64,000 bases of DNA from Pseudomonas fluorescens NCIMB 11764 (GTDB taxonomy: Bacteria; Pseudomonadota; Gammaproteobacteria; Pseudomonadales; Pseudomonadaceae), in assembly GCF_000293885.2 (NCBI RefSeq), contig NZ_CP010945.1, positions 3,864,001-3,928,000 on the forward strand. Direction: 5' to 3'. The first letter of the stretch is position 1. Every line of letters begins with the position of its first letter. The position numbers were made by a program, and so were the translations under genes. Below, one piece after another: positions 44,406 to 52,469 of this stretch. Under the pieces are notes generated by a model. That model ran no database searches, was not told the origin of the DNA, and was given only the letters and a program-made list of their open reading frames with translations.

Positions 44406-44687
44406 TTATTGCTGGCTGACAGCCGCCGCCAGCAGCGGCCCGGCCTGATCATCGGTGAGTGCCGCATGCACCTCCATGTTCATCAGGTCATTCCATTCCA
44501 GCACCCACTTTTGAATCTGTACGACATCATCGGTTTCTGCGATGCCAAAACCGCTCGAGCCGCCGACGGCATGCCAGCGCCCCAGCATCTTGACGCCGGC
44601 GGGTGGTGCCCCTTTGGTTTCGAGGAAACGCTTGATCACGCTGTTACGGTTTTGCGGACTGATCGACCAACTGACCATGAATAACAT
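44406..44687 (-). CDS. Small DUF3303-family protein
   Basis: The 93-residue protein starts MLFMVSWSISPQNRN and contains GVKMLGRWHAVGGSSGFGI and MNMEVHAALTD, as in DUF3303 (a small ferredoxin-like family). The function is unknown. A strong AGGAGGTG lies before the ATG at 44687, which decides the start against a longer frame. Confidence 0.8.
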   Translation of the reverse strand: MLFMVSWSISPQNRNSVIKRFLETKGAPPAGVKMLGRWHAVGGSSGFGIAETDDVVQIQKWVLEWNDLMNMEVHAALTDDQAGPLLAAAVSQQ

Positions 44688-44889
44688 TTGCCACCTCCTG
44701 CTACGGACTGGCACCTGTTGCTCTTTGCGCGCCTGGCTGGCGCCGGACCACGGCCACGCCTGTTTCCCGTGTCTCCCTGACAGGGCTGAAGCAATTGCTC
44801 CCATGAGAAGGCATAGCAGCGCGGAACGGTTCGCGTATGACCGCTGATCCTCTTTTATTGCATCTGGAATTGATCGCGGCGCCTGACCG

Positions 44890-45291
44890 TCAGGTATCGC
44901 GCAACAGGTCGTTGGCGTTGAGCAGTTCGTAGGCGATTTCCGGACGTTTTTCCATACCGCGGCGAATGGCGGTCGGGATTGCCTGGCGGGTTTTGCGGCA
45001 CAGGCCTGGCAGTTCGGCGATGGTGATGGCGATACCGCGCATGGTGCGGACTTCGTTGAAACCCGGGGCGACTTCTACCCGGATGCCCAGTTGCTCGTAC
45101 ATCCGTTGCTGTAACCGTTCGAGGTCGCTCAGGCTCTGGAGGTTTTCCAGGCGTTCGATCAGGCGCCTTTCCTCGGTGCGAGTCAGAAACAGGATGCGCA
45201 GGTCCGCGCCGGGTGTTTCCAGCAGCGGTTCACGCTCGCAGATGCAGGCACCGGGCGGGCAGGGTTGGCGGATCGGCAGCGGTGTTGTCAT
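44890..45291 (-). CDS. Small cytoplasmic protein of unknown function
   Basis: The 133-residue product has a cysteine-containing N-terminus (CPPGACICEREPLL), which could hold a metal, then a helical stretch, LTRTEERRLIERLENLQSL, and a more conserved-looking C-terminal half. No family was recognised, though the gene looks real from its length and codon bias. Two in-frame ATGs (45303 and 45291) lack a clear ribosome-binding site; the second was used. Confidence 0.6.
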   Translation of the reverse strand: MTTPLPIRQPCPPGACICEREPLLETPGADLRILFLTRTEERRLIERLENLQSLSDLERLQQRMYEQLGIRVEVAPGFNEVRTMRGIAITIAELPGLCRKTRQAIPTAIRRGMEKRPEIAYELLNANDLLRDT

Positions 45292-45386
45292 GGCGGCAAT
45301 CATAGTGCGCTGTGTACTGATTTGCCCATAGGGATTGCCGGTGTGCTCGAGGGGGCATTGTTAAAAGCGCGGCGGTTTGGGGATGT

Positions 45387-45412
45387 ATATCCGTTACCGC
45401 AGCAACGGATAT
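45387..45412. repeat. Short palindrome, second copy of the CCGTTNCTGCGGTAACGG motif
   Basis: ATATCCGTT (45387-45395) pairs with AACGGATAT (45404-45412). In reverse complement it reads CATATCCGTTGCTGCGGTAA, identical except for one base to the head of the repeat at 36509. It lies just upstream of the 44890 gene. Confidence 0.65.
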
Positions 45413-45436
45413 GCACCCCAACAAAAATCCGTCGCC

Positions 45437-45688
45437 TCAGGCCAGCATCGATAACAAACCTCCCTGACGATCAAGCTTGGCCAGTTCGTCAAAACCGCCG
45501 ACATGGGTGTCACCGATAAAAATCTGCGGCACGCTGCGTCGACCGCTGCGGCTTTGCATCTCCTGGAATTTCCCCGGTTCTGATTGAACGTTGAATTCCT
45601 GGGCTGCAATGCCCCGACTGGCCAGCAGTGCTTTGGCGTTGCGGCAATAAGGGCAGGTGTCGGTGGTATAGAGCGTCACGGTCTTCAT
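45437..45688 (-). CDS. grxC: Glutaredoxin 3
   Basis: This 83-residue monothiol/dithiol oxidoreductase has the classical C12-P-Y-C15 active site and the glutathione-binding SVPQIFIGDTHVGGFDEL. It reduces protein disulfides and mixed glutathione disulfides in the cytoplasm. GGGAGC precedes the ATG. It is 27 bases behind the AhpD-like gene on the same strand. An AraC regulator faces this pair, so the glutaredoxin probably reduces the AhpD-like protein. Confidence 0.92.
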   Translation of the reverse strand: MKTVTLYTTDTCPYCRNAKALLASRGIAAQEFNVQSEPGKFQEMQSRSGRRSVPQIFIGDTHVGGFDELAKLDRQGGLLSMLA

Positions 45689-45715
45689 AAGCGGTGCTCC
45701 CGAATTGAAAGTCGT

Positions 45716-46234
45716 TCAAGCATCGATGGCCGGGAAATCAATCTCGGTCAGGGCAACGTTGTTGAGATAATTGGTCAGGGTCTGCGACGCCACATGGCCG
45801 ATCACTTCGACAATCTTGCTGTCGTCGATGCCGGCTGCCCGTGCCGCCTCGATCTGCTCGCTGTTCAAGTGACCCCGGCTTTCGGTGATCTGTCGGGCGA
45901 GGGTGGCGAACGCATTGAGCTGGCCATCACGGGCGCTGAGGATGTCTTGTGCAGACAAACCGGCCTTGCCGGCAAACAGGGTGTGGGCCGCCAGGCAGTA
46001 GTCGCAACCATTCACCTGAGAGGTGGCGAGGAAGATCGCTTCTTTCTCGGTAGCGCTCAGGGATGTTTTACCGAGGGTCGCGGACTGTTGCAGATAAGAC
46101 GCAAGCACCGCAGGTGCATGGGCCAGCGTCTTGAAGACATTGGGCAGAAAACCGATTTTTTTCTGCACACCTTCCAGCAACGGGCGGGTGGTGTCGGTGG
46201 CGTGTTCAAGACTCAGGGTATTGATGCGGCTCAT
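45716..46234 (-). CDS. Carboxymuconolactone decarboxylase/AhpD-like protein
   Basis: The 172-residue helical protein has the AhpD-type redox motif CDYC in QVNGCDYCLAAHTLF, preceded by EAIFLA, which contributes the acid. AhpD-like proteins reduce peroxidase disulfides; here it lies next to a glutaredoxin. GGAG precedes the ATG. It is divergent from the AraC regulator at 46369, which shares its promoter region. Confidence 0.9.
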   Translation of the reverse strand: MSRINTLSLEHATDTTRPLLEGVQKKIGFLPNVFKTLAHAPAVLASYLQQSATLGKTSLSATEKEAIFLATSQVNGCDYCLAAHTLFAGKAGLSAQDILSARDGQLNAFATLARQITESRGHLNSEQIEAARAAGIDDSKIVEVIGHVASQTLTNYLNNVALTEIDFPAIDA

Positions 46235-46368
46235 GATGGATCTCCGTAGATGACTGCGCGGTGTGCGCTGGGTACGGAGTCCATGTTATTGACGGACGCT
46301 GGTCTATTGGGTGCAAATCGTCGAGGATATACGACAGATCGTCCAGATTTGCCCTCGGGAGCCTGCCA

Positions 46369-47196
46369 ATGGATCGCTTGTCTACGTTGCTCAGCCACTT
46401 CGGCGTCAGTGCCGGAACCTTCCACAGCGGCACGTTCTGTGGCACCACGGGTTTCGACGGTGAGCAGGCGTGTGGGCACCTTCATTTGCTAAAGGACGGT
46501 GACCTGACCCTTAAGCTGGCCGATGAGCGCGATATCCAGATCAACAAGCCCACCTTGATTTTTTTCCCCCGACCCTTCCGTCATCGCTTGTTCGCTGCAG
46601 AGACGTCCGACACACAACTGGTGTGCGCCTCACTGACCTTCGATGGCGGTGCGGGCAATGCGCTGGCGGCCGCCTTGCCCGATTACCTGGTGCTGGGGCT
46701 CGACGAAATACCCAGCATGACCGGCACGCTGGACTGGCTGTTCAACGAAGCCTTCGGTGGCATTTGCGGTCGCGAAGCGATGATGGACCGCTTGTTCGAA
46801 ATGCTCGTGATCCAGTTGCTGCGGCACCTGTTGACTCACCATCAGCAAAGCCCCGGCATGATGGCAGGCCTGGCCGACCCGCGACTGGCGCGTTCCTTGA
46901 GCCTGATGCATGACACCCCGGGCAAAGCCTGGACCGTGGCGCAATTGTCATCGGCGGCCAACATGTCCCGGGCCAGCTTCGCCGAGCACTTTCGCCAGGT
47001 GGTGGGGCAGACGCCGGTTGATTATCTGGTGAGCTGGCGCATCAGCCTGGCGCAGAAACGCTTGCGTGAAGGCAAGTCCATCGCCCTGATTGCCGAGGAA
47101 GTGGGCTACGAAAGCCCTTCGGCGCTGGCTCGGGCGTTTCGGCGCAAGACTGGCGTCAGTCCGCGGGAATGGATGCGCAACGGGACGCTGCGATAG
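46369..47196 (+). CDS. AraC-family transcriptional regulator
   Basis: The 275-residue protein has an N-terminal cupin-like domain (LIFFPRPFRHRLF) and a C-terminal AraC domain with VAQLSSAANMSRASFAEHFR and LIAEEVGYESPSALARAFRRKTG. The start at MDRLSTLL was chosen over a 36-codon longer frame. It is divergent from the AhpD-like/glutaredoxin operon and probably activates it in response to a chemical signal. Confidence 0.9.
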   Translation: MDRLSTLLSHFGVSAGTFHSGTFCGTTGFDGEQACGHLHLLKDGDLTLKLADERDIQINKPTLIFFPRPFRHRLFAAETSDTQLVCASLTFDGGAGNALAAALPDYLVLGLDEIPSMTGTLDWLFNEAFGGICGREAMMDRLFEMLVIQLLRHLLTHHQQSPGMMAGLADPRLARSLSLMHDTPGKAWTVAQLSSAANMSRASFAEHFRQVVGQTPVDYLVSWRISLAQKRLREGKSIALIAEEVGYESPSALARAFRRKTGVSPREWMRNGTLR

Positions 47197-47477
47197 TTTT
47201 TTGTCGCCGGCCTTTCGGCGGGGGGGCGGAACGGGTCTATCACACCTTGGAAAGCGCCCAAAGCCCACGCTTGAGCCGTTTCATATGAATAGAGAGAACC
47301 GTATTCAACGGCATTTGTTGGCGTTTTTTTGACGCCATTCTCCGTAGAATTTTATTTTTATTTATTGTTGTGACGGACCATTGACGTAATGGCGATGTGC
47401 TTATAGGCTCCAAGCAACTGGGTAACGAATCCTTCATTCGATATCAGGAAAACCCTGTAGGCAGGGAGGCGGTCTTC
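47197..47477. other. AT-rich region upstream of the exopolysaccharide locus
   Basis: These 281 bases hold no gene. From about 47320 the DNA becomes clearly AT-rich, with runs of T and A at 47331 and 47350-47370. A hairpin (TGGCGT ... ACGCCA with a T-rich loop) lies at 47319-47337. A promoter of the EPS operon is likely here. The change in composition suggests a boundary of acquired DNA. Confidence 0.5.
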
Positions 47478-47975
47478 ATGCGTTCATCACTGGTTCTCAA
47501 ATCCGTTTTGTTCTGTGTGCTCTTTAATGGTGCGGCCATTGCCACCGCTCACGCGAGCCATTTGGCCCATGAAATTAACCGCATAGCCGATTCTTGTGCA
47601 GCGTCCGGGCCAAAAGTGGGCGCGACAGCGGAAGGGCAGGCTGGCGCCCCTTCTACTGTCGAAAGCAAACTTGGCGCGACAGTCTCGCTGGGCGATATTT
47701 CTTCCGTTGATACTGCAAAAGATCAACTCAAAAACCTTATCACTTCTGTTGTCAAGGTGGGTGCCACCGTCAATAGTACTTCCTGTGACGGATTAATGGC
47801 GCAACTAAATACTGACAAGTTCACGGCAGATTTAGATGCACAGGCTAAAGTATTGAGTGGAGGAGCCGACGCGTTCGTTAATCAACCCAATGCAGTTCCG
47901 TTGTCTGCTGCAGCCTGGTTGTTTTCGTCGGCATTGTTCGGGTTTGTCATGGTCGCCAACCGGCGGAAGGTGTAA
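47478..47975 (+). CDS. Exported protein with VPLPA-type (PEP-CTERM-like) sorting signal
   Basis: The 165-residue protein has a signal peptide (MRSSLVLKSVLFCVLF..., cleaved near THA) and a C-terminus made of VPLSAAAWLF, a hydrophobic helix and ANRRKV (residues 140-165). This is the exact layout of VPLPA-CTERM/PEP-CTERM signals, which exosortases cleave. The central part has three K(V/L)GAT copies and two cysteines and no known domain. GGGAGG precedes the ATG. It is first in an EPS-export operon; no exosortase gene is seen in this window. Confidence 0.75.
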   Translation: MRSSLVLKSVLFCVLFNGAAIATAHASHLAHEINRIADSCAASGPKVGATAEGQAGAPSTVESKLGATVSLGDISSVDTAKDQLKNLITSVVKVGATVNSTSCDGLMAQLNTDKFTADLDAQAKVLSGGADAFVNQPNAVPLSAAAWLFSSALFGFVMVANRRKV

Positions 47976-48127
47976 CTAGCAGTTTGATTTTGCTGGCGAT
48001 TAAGTGGCGCATTGATACTAGTGGTTGATATCAGTTTGATGTGTCAGTGGTTGGCGATGTATTGGCTGAATGACGGACTCTATTGAAAAGAGTGCTATTA
48101 ATTTGGCGAGTAAGCATCGGGGGTCAT

Positions 48128-48325
48128 ATGTTTAACGACAAGTTACTGTTAAATAAAAAACTTCCTTCACTAGAGGCCTTGCTGCAGATAATTGATACGT
48201 CGGGCCGACGAAAAATGGCCGCTGCCAGCCGCGAAAAAATGCTCGTTGAGCGGTTACCGAGCGACAAAAATTGCGAGCGTGATTTGCCTTGGTTTTTGTG
48301 TGAAACTCTTGGCAAGGCTACTTAG
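48128..48325 (+). CDS. Possible small protein in the EPS operon
   Basis: A 65-codon frame starts MFNDKLLLNKKLPSLEALLQ and ends 14 bases before the export gene. A G-rich stretch precedes the ATG. It has no signal peptide, is basic, and resembles no known family. Its composition is AT-richer than its neighbours. It may be real or accidental. Confidence 0.4.
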   Translation: MFNDKLLLNKKLPSLEALLQIIDTSGRRKMAAASREKMLVERLPSDKNCERDLPWFLCETLGKAT

Positions 48326-48339
48326 GCGGAGGGATCCCG

Positions 48340-48897
48340 ATGTTGCGTTTCTGGTTACCTGTGGTCTGCGCGCTGGCTGTCCTGCCCAGCATTTCCAATG
48401 CCGTCGCAAACGAAGCGAACTACCGGCTGAGTCCGGGTGATACGCTCAATGTTTCTGTTTGGGGCGAAGACAAGCTCAATAAGGATGTGATCGTTCTTCC
48501 CAACGGAAGCATCACCTTCCCGTTGGCAGGGCAGGTTGATGTGGTGGGTCTCGATGCCACCGCAGTCGAAGAGAAAATAGCGGCCAAGCTTGTAAAATTC
48601 ATACCCGATCCGCAGGTGAGCGTGGTTGTCACGGGCACCGCCGGTAATCTCGTGTACGTGCAGGGCAAAGTGTTGAAGCCCGGCAGTGTCCACTTATCAG
48701 GTCAAACGTCAGTGCTGCAGGTTTTGAGCATGGCGGGTGGCCTCGACAAATTCGCCGCCAAGAATGACATCAAGGTCGTGCGACTCAATGGATCAAAACA
48801 ACAGATCCTGCGTGTCGACTACAACGAGTTGATGTCCGGCGATGACATGACGACCAATTTTATTCTTGAGGCCGGCGATACGCTGGTCGTGCCTTAG
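48340..48897 (+). CDS. Wza-like polysaccharide export protein
   Basis: This 185-residue precursor with a signal peptide has the poly-export domain (YRLSPGDTLNVSVWGEDKLN, VLPNGSITFPLAG) and an SLBB domain (VYVQGKVLKPGSVHL ... LSMAGGLDKFA). It should form the periplasmic/outer-membrane channel subunit for polysaccharide export. The short form without a C-terminal membrane helix is typical of EpsE-like proteins associated with PEP-CTERM loci. GGAGGG precedes the ATG. Confidence 0.9.
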   Translation: MLRFWLPVVCALAVLPSISNAVANEANYRLSPGDTLNVSVWGEDKLNKDVIVLPNGSITFPLAGQVDVVGLDATAVEEKIAAKLVKFIPDPQVSVVVTGTAGNLVYVQGKVLKPGSVHLSGQTSVLQVLSMAGGLDKFAAKNDIKVVRLNGSKQQILRVDYNELMSGDDMTTNFILEAGDTLVVP

Positions 48898-48899
48898 CC

Positions 48900-50039
48900 T
48901 TGCGCGATGCACTAGGGATTACCTTGCTTTCTCTTCGAACCACCGGGGTTGCCACGGCAACCCTGATCCTTTCGTGTTCCGGTGTGGCCTCTGCGGCGAC
49001 CTGGCTACCGGCAATATCGCTGCCTTCGACGGTTGAGTACGACAGCAATCCACTGTTGCTCACAAGTGGCGAGAAGGGCGTGACCCGCGCCATCATCGCC
49101 CCCGACCTCAACCTTGTCGGCACCTCCGGACGAGATGAGTTCCAGTTCGGTCTCGGGGTGTATGTCGTGCGTTCGTCCGATACAGATATCGTGTCAGATC
49201 GTGAAGACCCCAGATTGAGGTTCCGGTGGAGTCGCGAGACCGAAACCGGTGGTTATGGACTCACGGCCCGCTATGAAGAGAGCTCCACGCTTTCCACCGA
49301 GGTCCAGGAAACCGGCGTAGTGGCTTCCGACGGCACGCAAAAGCTTTATACCGTGGGGGGCAACTGGCGTACGGCGCTCAGTGAGCGAACCACTCTGCTC
49401 AACGAAACTGACTACACTCATGTCACTTACGACATTCCCACCCTGATCAACTATGACGAGTTGGCAAGCCGCTTTAGCTTGACCTATGCATGGAGCGAGC
49501 GGGTCGAGCTCTTCACCCGTATTGGCGTGAGGCGTTATGAGCCGGATGAGGGAACCGTGGCGTCTTCCTCCAATAGCTACACTCCCACGGTTGGCCTGAA
49601 TTTCCAGGTCTCCGAGGCATTCAAGGGGTCGGTGTACGCGGGTGTCAATCAAGTCTCCGGCACGGGTGACGGTCCCACAGGCGAGGGCGGGGTGAACTTG
49701 CAGTACACCGGTGAGCGCTTTGAAAGCATCTTCGATGCCAGCCGTAGCACCGTCGCCAGCGGGGACGGTGGGTTCGTCGAGGCCGATAACCTGAAGGGCT
49801 CCGTGAGTTACCTCATCGATGAAACCCGACGCACCGGTCTTGATGCTTCCTGGCAGGACACCAAGGGGCAGACGCCGAATACCCTGGTCAATTACAGCGC
49901 CTGGATCAGTCAGGAACTCTCGCCTTTTTGGAATGCCCGCCTATTCTTCACTTACAAAGAACGCAAGCAGGACAGCTTGCCGGATGCCAGCGCAAATGTC
50001 GTCGGGTTGACCTTGACTTATAGTTACCCCGGTCTCTGA
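48900..50039 (+). CDS. Outer-membrane beta-barrel protein of the EPS locus (EpsL-like)
   Basis: The 379-residue precursor has a signal peptide ending ASA-A and is otherwise made of alternating amphipathic strands ending with an aromatic (TLTYSYPGL, typically preceded by LTY or VGL). Strand-like segments with R/E/D in turns (YDIPTLINYD, ERVELFTRIGVRRYEP) point to an outer-membrane barrel of about 16 strands. Such barrels are found next to Wza in PEP-CTERM-type EPS loci. The start is uncertain: TTG at 48900 gives this length, with a second TTG at 48924. Confidence 0.78.
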   Translation: MRDALGITLLSLRTTGVATATLILSCSGVASAATWLPAISLPSTVEYDSNPLLLTSGEKGVTRAIIAPDLNLVGTSGRDEFQFGLGVYVVRSSDTDIVSDREDPRLRFRWSRETETGGYGLTARYEESSTLSTEVQETGVVASDGTQKLYTVGGNWRTALSERTTLLNETDYTHVTYDIPTLINYDELASRFSLTYAWSERVELFTRIGVRRYEPDEGTVASSSNSYTPTVGLNFQVSEAFKGSVYAGVNQVSGTGDGPTGEGGVNLQYTGERFESIFDASRSTVASGDGGFVEADNLKGSVSYLIDETRRTGLDASWQDTKGQTPNTLVNYSAWISQELSPFWNARLFFTYKERKQDSLPDASANVVGLTLTYSYPGL

Positions 50040-50060
50040 AATTCAGCTTTGTGATGATCT

Positions 50061-51626
50061 ATGACTACTGAATACGAAATGTCGGTCAACGACTACATTG
50101 CAATCATCAAGCACCACGCGGTGCTGTTGATCGTCAGTTGCGCAGCGATCCTTGGCGTGAGCATCGCGGTCGCGATGTCACTCCCGCCCACCTTCGAGTC
50201 CTCCGGCACGATTCTGATCGAGTCGCAACAGATCTCGCCTGAGCTGGTCGCGGCGAACAACAGCACCTTTGCCGATGAGCGCATCGAAGTCATTCGCCAG
50301 CGCGTGATGACCCGAGAAAACCTGGCCGCGATCATCGACAAATACAACTTGTTCTCTACTCAAGGCCGGAATTTGAGCGTTACAGAGAAAATCGATGAAA
50401 TGCGCAATGCGATTGGCGTCACCCTGGTCAGCGCCGCGATCAAGGGGCGCGGGGAAGTGACGATTGCGTTTCGCCTTTCCTTTGAGCACCGCCAGCCAGA
50501 GATTGCCACCCAGGTGGCCAACGAACTGGTGACGCTGTTCCTCAATGAAAACATTCGGCAGCGCACCGAGCGCGCCAATGAAAACACGGAGTTCGCCAAG
50601 CAGGAGGCAGACAAGCTCGAGGTTGCCCTGAATGCCCAGGACAGTCGCGTGGCGGAATTCAAGGAGAAACACAGCGATGCACTGCCCGAGAATCGGGAAC
50701 TGCTCACGAACATGTTGACCCGCGCCGAGAGCGACCTCAAAGAGGTCGACCGTGACTACAAGGCTGCCCGCGAGGAGTTGCGTTTCAATGAATTGGAGCT
50801 CATTGCCGCCAATTCCGGCGTAGCGACCAAGCCTGGAGTAGCGGGAGCAGCCGCCGACAAACCACAGGACCTCGCCAGCCTCAAGGCGGAGTACGCCCGT
50901 TTGCAGACGCTGTATACCGACGCCCACCCCGATGTGCGTTCCGTGAAACGCAAGATTGCGGCACTTGAGGCGAACAAAATGGTTGCCGGTAGTGCGGCAG
51001 CGCCCGTCAATATGGATGTATCCAGGGCTCAGACGCGGATCGCCGCCACCGAGGCGCGAATCAAGTCACTGGCCGATCAGAAGCAGCAGACGGTCCAGAA
51101 AATATCCGAATACCAAGCGCGAATTATTGAAATGCCTCAAGTCGAGCGCGGCCTGATCACGCTGATGCGCGACCATGACAACGCGAAAAAGAAGTATGAG
51201 GAAATGCGCGCCAAAGAGATGAACGCGAGAATTTCCGAAAGCCTGGAACAGGAAAACAAGGCGGAGCGTTTTGTTCTTCTGGAGTCGCCGCTGATGCCTG
51301 AAAAGCCGGTTCGGCCGAACCGCAAGAAAGTGGTCGCCATGGGCTTCGTGCTTGCTCCGGTGGGCGCTGGCGCGCTGGTGATGCTGCTCGAGATGATGAG
51401 TTCGCGTGTGCGCGGTGCTGAAGCCCTGGCCAGTGTGCTCGGTAGACGTGTACTGGTTTCCATCCCCTACATTCACACCATGGCCGAACTGGAGCGCCGC
51501 AAGAAGTGGCGAACGCGCCTGATCGTGTGTGGAATCGTGCTGGTCGCAATCCTTTTGGTGCTCGTGCACTTCCTCTACATGCCTCTGGATCAGTTGGCGT
51601 ATAAAACGCTGGGCCGGTTTGCATAA
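50061..51626 (+). CDS. Wzz/GNVR-type polysaccharide chain-length determinant
   Basis: The 521-residue inner-membrane protein has helices at residues about 17-39 and near 485-506 bounding a long periplasmic coiled coil. The GNVR-type block (residues about 300-420) and EKPVRPNRKKVVAMGFVLAP before the second helix are typical. It sets chain length and couples synthesis to export. It lacks the C-terminal kinase domain, which is supplied by the next gene. Confidence 0.9.
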   Translation: MTTEYEMSVNDYIAIIKHHAVLLIVSCAAILGVSIAVAMSLPPTFESSGTILIESQQISPELVAANNSTFADERIEVIRQRVMTRENLAAIIDKYNLFSTQGRNLSVTEKIDEMRNAIGVTLVSAAIKGRGEVTIAFRLSFEHRQPEIATQVANELVTLFLNENIRQRTERANENTEFAKQEADKLEVALNAQDSRVAEFKEKHSDALPENRELLTNMLTRAESDLKEVDRDYKAAREELRFNELELIAANSGVATKPGVAGAAADKPQDLASLKAEYARLQTLYTDAHPDVRSVKRKIAALEANKMVAGSAAAPVNMDVSRAQTRIAATEARIKSLADQKQQTVQKISEYQARIIEMPQVERGLITLMRDHDNAKKKYEEMRAKEMNARISESLEQENKAERFVLLESPLMPEKPVRPNRKKVVAMGFVLAPVGAGALVMLLEMMSSRVRGAEALASVLGRRVLVSIPYIHTMAELERRKKWRTRLIVCGIVLVAILLVLVHFLYMPLDQLAYKTLGRFA

Positions 51627-51637
51627 GGAATATAGAC

Positions 51638-52426
51638 ATGGAAATTATCAAGCCCGATACCGAAAACACCGAGCCCAAGAACTCGTCCAAAGCCATGACA
51701 CCTACCGCGCATTCTTCAGGCCTGAACGCGCTCAGCTATGTGCAAACCAAAGTTGTCCCTTTGCGGCCGGACCACCTCGAGCGCAATCGCATTGTGGCGT
51801 ACAACAAGAATTCGAATATGGGCGGGGCGTTCGATCTGCTCCGTACGCAAGTTCTGAAAGTCATGGAAGAAAATGGCTGGCGCACGCTCGCCATCACCTC
51901 GCCGACACCGGAGGCCGGCAAGACGGTACTGGCGATCAACCTGGCAATGAGCATCGCTCATCACACCACCAAGACAGCATTGCTGGTGGATTTCGACTTG
52001 CGCCGTCCGACCGTGGGTGCCTGCCTGGGCCTGTCGATGGAGAAATCGCTGAATGAATACCTGGCCGATGAAGCGGAACTGCAAGAGGTTCTGGTTAACC
52101 CGACCTTGCCACGCTTTGTAGTGCTGCCGACCCGCAAGCCGATTCCGCTCTCCACCGAGGTGCTGTCTTCGCCCAAGGTAAGCCACTTGATCAGTGATTT
52201 GCGCGAACGCTACAACTCACGGGTCGTGATTTTCGATTTGCCGCCCATCTTGAGTTCGGACGATGTCATTACCGTCCTGCCTAAATTCGACTGCGTCCTG
52301 CTGGTCGTCGCCAACGGCATGAACAGCAGGAAAGAGATCGAGGAAAGCCTTCACCATCTCGGGACAGCCAATCTGATTGGCACTGTGTTGAACAAAGCCG
52401 AGCCGCAAAACCGCTCTTACTACTAG
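51638..52426 (+). CDS. BY-kinase-like ATPase (CapB/EpsG type)
   Basis: The 262-residue protein has the P-loop SPTPEAG94-K95-T96, Walker A' LLVDFDLRRP (about residues 115-124) and a C-terminal VLLVVANGMNSRKEI and tail NRSYY with two tyrosines. It is the cytosolic kinase half acting with the Wzz-like membrane protein. The Tyr tail is very short compared with the multi-Tyr clusters of classical BY-kinases. AAGGA precedes the ATG. Its end converges on galE. Confidence 0.88.
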   Translation: MEIIKPDTENTEPKNSSKAMTPTAHSSGLNALSYVQTKVVPLRPDHLERNRIVAYNKNSNMGGAFDLLRTQVLKVMEENGWRTLAITSPTPEAGKTVLAINLAMSIAHHTTKTALLVDFDLRRPTVGACLGLSMEKSLNEYLADEAELQEVLVNPTLPRFVVLPTRKPIPLSTEVLSSPKVSHLISDLRERYNSRVVIFDLPPILSSDDVITVLPKFDCVLLVVANGMNSRKEIEESLHHLGTANLIGTVLNKAEPQNRSYY

Positions 52427-52444
52427 CGCGTCATTCTCAAACGA

Positions 52445-52467
52445 TCGGCGCTGGCGGCCAGCGCCGA
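52445..52467. terminator. Perfect hairpin between EPS operon and convergent galE
   Basis: TCGGCGCTGG (52445-52454) pairs with CCAGCGCCGA (52458-52467) around a three-base loop. It lies between the two stop codons and can end transcription in both directions, although it lacks a long T-run. Confidence 0.7.
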
Positions 52468-52469
52468 CT

